DNA of 8,909 nt from Akkermansiaceae bacterium (GTDB taxonomy: Bacteria; Verrucomicrobiota; Verrucomicrobiia; Verrucomicrobiales; Akkermansiaceae), in the NCBI GenBank assembly GCA_020627645.1, contig JAHDGN010000024.1:8981-17889 (forward strand), written 5' to 3'. Below the pieces are notes generated by a model. That model was not told the origin of the DNA. It searched no databases and saw only the letters and a list, made by a program, of their open reading frames with translations. The first letter of the stretch is position 1, and each line of letters opens with the position of its first letter. A program made the translations under genes and the position numbers. Below are positions 5,866-8,909 of the stretch, piece after piece.

Positions 5866-6561
5866 TCAAGAACTACGGATTCGGTAGCCGACTCCGCGTG
5901 CGGTTTCCACGATTTTTGGTGAGGAAGGGTCTTGTTCGATTTTTTTCCGAAGTTGTGCAATGTATTGATCGAGAGATCTGGATTCGGGAAAGTAATTTGT
6001 GCCCCAGCATTGGTCGAGAATGACGTTTCGTGAGATTGCCTCGTCTGAGTGATCGTAGAGGAGCGTTAGGATTGAAATTTCTCTCGGAGTGAGCGTGATT
6101 TCTGATTGGTCAGATAGACGAATGGCGCGAAGTTCATTGGGGAAAATTTGGAGAAGATCTCTGATTGTGAATGAAGAGCTTTCTTCATCGGGGGTTCGAT
6201 TGGCGGTGCGGCGAAGAACAGAGCGGATTCTGGCGAGGAGTTCATGTTTGCCGAAGGGCTTGCGCACAAAGTCATCGGCTCCTAATTCGAGACCAACGAC
6301 CACATCGATTTCTTCACTTTTTGCCGAGAGAAAAATGACGGGGATGTGTTCGTTTTCTTTACGAATGCGCCGACAGACTTCGAAGCCGTCGAGTTCTGGC
6401 ATCATGACATCAAGACAGAGGAGGTTGATGTTGTTTTGTTTCCAGAGCGCGAGAGCCTCTTTTCCGTTACTGGCTAGGATCGTTTGAAAACCTTCTTGAG
6501 TTAGAATGGCGTCAATACCCTCACGGGTTAGGGGGTCATCTTCAGCAATGAGGATTTTCAT
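5866..6561 (-). CDS. OmpR/PhoB-family response regulator
   Basis: A 231-residue DNA-binding response regulator. The receiver domain (about 1-118) has the acidic pair D8/D9, phosphoacceptor D51 in LLCLDVMMPELDG, S79 at the switch position and K101 in RKPF. The C-terminal winged helix (about 135-231) has the OmpR-type pattern: ITLTPREISILTLL, a recognition-helix region ESRSLDQYIAQLRKKIE, and the closing ETARGVGYRI. All catalytic residues are present. The ATG at 6561 overlaps the TGA of the upstream histidine kinase (ATGA), so the two are translationally coupled and almost certainly partners; an open frame reaching back to 6627 only overlaps the kinase. It presumably controls genes in answer to the kinase's envelope signal; the targets are not shown by the sequence. 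Confidence 0.95.
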   Translation of the reverse strand: MKILIAEDDPLTREGIDAILTQEGFQTILASNGKEALALWKQNNINLLCLDVMMPELDGFEVCRRIRKENEHIPVIFLSAKSEEIDVVVGLELGADDFVRKPFGKHELLARIRSVLRRTANRTPDEESSSFTIRDLLQIFPNELRAIRLSDQSEITLTPREISILTLLYDHSDEAISRNVILDQCWGTNYFPESRSLDQYIAQLRKKIEQDPSSPKIVETARGVGYRIRSS

Positions 6562-8111
6562 GAGTGTTGGTTTTCTTCGTTTGTTGGGGATTGTGCAATT
6601 GAACCTGGCAGGGTGAGTTCGAAGCAAGCGCCAGGTTTGCGATCTGGACGATCGATGCAGGAAAGGTCTCCTCCCATTGATCTTGCGAGTGTTCGTGAGA
6701 TGGCGAGTCCGAGTCCGCTGCCAGAAACTCCTTCATCGATTTTGTGATTCAGGCGGTGGAATGGTTTGAAAATTTTATGACGTTTCTTTGTGTCAATTCC
6801 CGGGCCGGAGTCGATGAATCGAAGAATTACTTTGGGTGCCTTGAATTCGGATTCAATGATGAGTTCTGAACCTTCGCCAGCGTATTTGAGGATGTTAGAG
6901 AAGAGGTTGTTGATGATTTGGGAAAAGGCGTCTGCGTCTGCTCTAGCAATTAGGTTCTGAGGGTGAATTTGTTGGGGGGTGATCTGATTGCGTTTGAGGT
7001 TGGGTTGGATCGAGTGAAGAGCTTTTGTGATTTCCTCTTTGAGAGAAAATTCGGTGAGTGATAGCCTTTTTTTATGCTTCTTTGTTTCGGAAAAGGTAAG
7101 AACGTTATCTAGAAGTCGTTGGAGGCGATGTATTTCCTCATCTGCGATCTTAATGCGTTTCGCGGTGGGGCTATCGGGCTGACATTGATCGATCGCGAGG
7201 TCGAGATTTAGCATGATGTTGGTGAGGGGGGTTCGGATTTCGTGGGAGATTTGGTTGGCGAAAGATACTCTCTGAGAGGCTACTTTGAAGCTTCTTTGAA
7301 GGAAGTAGTAGAGAGTGATGCCGAGAATGAGTAGGGCGATGGTGATCGCGATTGCGGAGACCAGGATGGTGTTGTTGAAGTGAGTTGAGGAGGTCCATCG
7401 GTCCCATGATCTGAGTTCCCATCGGCCGATGGGTGATGAGATGGGGTAGACGGTATCAGGGGGGACCGTTCCTGCATTTGCTTCAAAGATGGTCCCTGTG
7501 GGGCCAACTAGTTGATGTGGGTGCTTGCTTTGAATGAGAGATTGGGATGACGCTAGATAGTTGTCGGATAACCATTGATCAATTCGAGAGAGAACAACCT
7601 TCCGGTTGATCATGAATACGATGATTTTTTTTTCGGACTGATAATATAGAAAGTATGGATTTAAGGAAAATGGATTGATCCATTTGGTATTCTCTTCGGA
7701 GGAGAGAAAGGCGTTGAGGTCGACTTCAAGAAAGTGGTCGTTGTGGACGGGAGGGAAGTCAGAAGCTTGTGACTTTGTGATGCCAAAATAGCCTCGGTTT
7801 TTTCCTGATTTTTGTCTTTGGATCAGGGTGATTTTTTGGATGCCGATATATCTTTCGGAGAGAATCTGTGTGTCGAATTCACTTGTGCTTTGTAGGGCGA
7901 AGGGGGCAAGTTTTTGGAGTTGTGTTTCATAATTTTTTTGGAGGGAGGTGACTTTGCGGTTGAGTTGGTGGGAGAGATGAATGAGAGTTTTTTGATCGAT
8001 GGGGACTTTTTGAGTCACGGTGGAACGGGCCCAGAAAAAGCCGAAACTTGCCACCGAGATTGCGGCGGCAAGCATCAACAAAAGGATGATCGTAGGGAGA
8101 AGACGATACAC
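6558..8111 (-). CDS. Membrane sensor histidine kinase
   Basis: A 517-residue two-component sensor kinase. Order: membrane helix at about 7-27, an extracytoplasmic sensor region of about 210 residues with no domain I recognise, a second helix at about 247-270 (ILVSAIAITIALLILGITLYYF), the dimerisation/phosphoacceptor domain with H-box QISHEIRTPLTN (H290), and an HATPase domain with the N-box NNLFSNILKYA (N406), G1 DSGPGI, F-box IFKPFHRL and G2 GSGLGLAIS. The H-box lies only about 20 residues past the second helix, leaving no room for a full HAMP domain. GTG at 8111 is used as start because a later ATG would cut into the first helix. It begins 4 bases after the stop of the secretin-like gene and overlaps the response regulator by 4 bases, so the three form a probable operon. 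Confidence 0.93.
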   Translation of the reverse strand: MYRLLPTIILLLMLAAAISVASFGFFWARSTVTQKVPIDQKTLIHLSHQLNRKVTSLQKNYETQLQKLAPFALQSTSEFDTQILSERYIGIQKITLIQRQKSGKNRGYFGITKSQASDFPPVHNDHFLEVDLNAFLSSEENTKWINPFSLNPYFLYYQSEKKIIVFMINRKVVLSRIDQWLSDNYLASSQSLIQSKHPHQLVGPTGTIFEANAGTVPPDTVYPISSPIGRWELRSWDRWTSSTHFNNTILVSAIAITIALLILGITLYYFLQRSFKVASQRVSFANQISHEIRTPLTNIMLNLDLAIDQCQPDSPTAKRIKIADEEIHRLQRLLDNVLTFSETKKHKKRLSLTEFSLKEEITKALHSIQPNLKRNQITPQQIHPQNLIARADADAFSQIINNLFSNILKYAGEGSELIIESEFKAPKVILRFIDSGPGIDTKKRHKIFKPFHRLNHKIDEGVSGSGLGLAISRTLARSMGGDLSCIDRPDRKPGACFELTLPGSIAQSPTNEENQHS

Positions 8112-8115
8112 CTGA

Positions 8116-8909
8116 TTATTTTAAGGCATTGATGGTCATGATGGCAATGACTTGTTTCGAATTATCTTCGGAGCCTTTCCTTTTGAATGATCCAAGAATG
8201 GTTGCTTGGTTGAGGGTGGCAAACGAACGGTGCGACAGAGTATTGACGGCAAATATCGGCATGAATATGTTTTCCGTTCCCCTTGCTCTTGATTCGCGAC
8301 CTTCGATTGTCATGGGTGTCCGCCCCAAATTTTCAACTAAGTCGAGCCTTATATAATATCTAACTTGATTGGAGTTGTTTGGTTTCGGCGACAACATGAA
8401 CTCAAAAGTAGTACCCACGTTTTTGGTATCAAAGGCGGTTGGTGTTGCGCTTGTAAATGAACTGATATTTAAGGCTGAAGCCGTTTTTTGTGGATTGTTA
8501 GAAGGCGAGTCCTCAGATGTAACGGTCTGGGGGTGTCCTGGCGGTTCGTAGTCGGTAGGGTAGATTGTTTCGATAACATCTCCATTTCTGTTTGACTCGC
8601 CGATATTTGATCGTGCCCAAAGTGTTTCGATTAGCTCGATTTCTCCCGATTTGACTTTGGTGATGAGATGTTTTCTAAGGTCGGTCGCATTGTTAGCGTT
8701 GAGCCCTGGTTTGGTGAGTAGTTCATTGACTTCGATATGATCCAACTCAAAGAGCTCGATAACTACTGACATTGTTTCTGATGGTGTTGGCAGCTTATCG
8801 TTTGATTTTACAAAAATCTTTGGATCATTCTCTGAAGATCTGGTGTTCTTGTTTTGAGCAAATGCACAAGTTATCAGGGAGGCTAAGATTCCTGCGGTCG
8901 CGTAGGTTT
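8116..8909 (-). CDS. Exported secretin-like protein (partial; start beyond the window)
   Basis: 263 codons are visible, including the stop of the gene. The frame is open to the window edge, so the true start lies beyond 8909; the ATG at 8772 is internal. The first visible residues (TYATAGILASLITCAFA, then QNKN) look like the end of a signal peptide. The later part recalls the secretin beta domain (PF00263) of PVC-group proteins: YPTDYEPP, a polar linker, ATPTAFDTKNVGTTFEF, LDLVENLG, MPIFAVNTLSHRSFATLNQATILGSF and a final strand KQVIAIMTINAL. This resemblance is judged by eye from typical patterns. It is far shorter than a full GspD/PilQ secretin and has no visible N-domain repeats, so it may be a lone envelope protein rather than a channel. 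It is 4 bases upstream of the histidine kinase. The strong + strand G excess of its neighbours is weaker and locally reversed here. Confidence 0.6.
   Translation of the reverse strand, partial: TYATAGILASLITCAFAQNKNTRSSENDPKIFVKSNDKLPTPSETMSVVIELFELDHIEVNELLTKPGLNANNATDLRKHLITKVKSGEIELIETLWARSNIGESNRNGDVIETIYPTDYEPPGHPQTVTSEDSPSNNPQKTASALNISSFTSATPTAFDTKNVGTTFEFMLSPKPNNSNQVRYYIRLDLVENLGRTPMTIEGRESRARGTENIFMPIFAVNTLSHRSFATLNQATILGSFKRKGSEDNSKQVIAIMTINALK

Noticed and set aside
1..8909. CRISPR arrays, tRNA or rRNA genes, insertion sequences
   Set aside because: No regularly spaced repeats, no tRNA or rRNA signatures and no transposase-like open frame were seen on either strand.

Overview
The window looks like a chromosomal segment from a member of the Verrucomicrobiota or a related PVC-group bacterium. 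This is inferred from four gene types found together: a secreted DUF1080 (3-keto-disaccharide hydrolase) protein, a PEP-CTERM protein, a secretin-like exported protein beside a two-component system, and frequent GTG starts with weak Shine-Dalgarno sites. The + strand is strongly G-rich over most of the window whichever strand is coding. TGA is used as an ordinary stop by several genes, so the standard bacterial code applies.

Layout. A secreted DUF1080 glycoside-processing protein (34-765, minus) stands divergent from a plus-strand run of three genes: fxsA (891-1346), a YpfJ-type membrane zinc metallopeptidase (1388-2284) and a small two-helix membrane protein starting 2 bases after the peptidase stop (2287-2757). 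A secreted Bcp/PrxQ-type peroxiredoxin (2770-3294, minus) converges on them. Divergent from the peroxiredoxin is an ispA-type polyprenyl diphosphate synthase (3374-4253, plus) that carries a frameshift just before its substrate-binding motif. About 560 bases without a convincing gene follow, holding degenerate repeats. Then come a PEP-CTERM protein (4814-5554, minus) and, on the same strand, a likely operon that starts beyond the right edge: a secretin-like exported protein (8116-8909, partial), a sensor histidine kinase (6558-8111) and an OmpR-family response regulator (5866-6561).

Main finding. The peroxiredoxin reading frame contains a single in-frame TGA (3106-3108) exactly where the peroxidatic cysteine belongs, in the universal PxxxTxxC motif. 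The frame continues with the resolving cysteine and the rest of the fold. A stem-loop with a G-rich apical loop starts 15 nt after the TGA, at a distance and shape that fit a bacterial SECIS element. The simplest reading is a selenocysteine-containing, exported peroxiredoxin that standard gene calling would break into two pieces. Whether the genome has the selenocysteine machinery cannot be seen here.

Other points: the ispA frameshift, a 12-bp palindrome inside the predicted promoter spacer of the PEP-CTERM gene, two genes whose base composition breaks the local strand skew, and coupling of a lone secretin-like protein to a two-component system.
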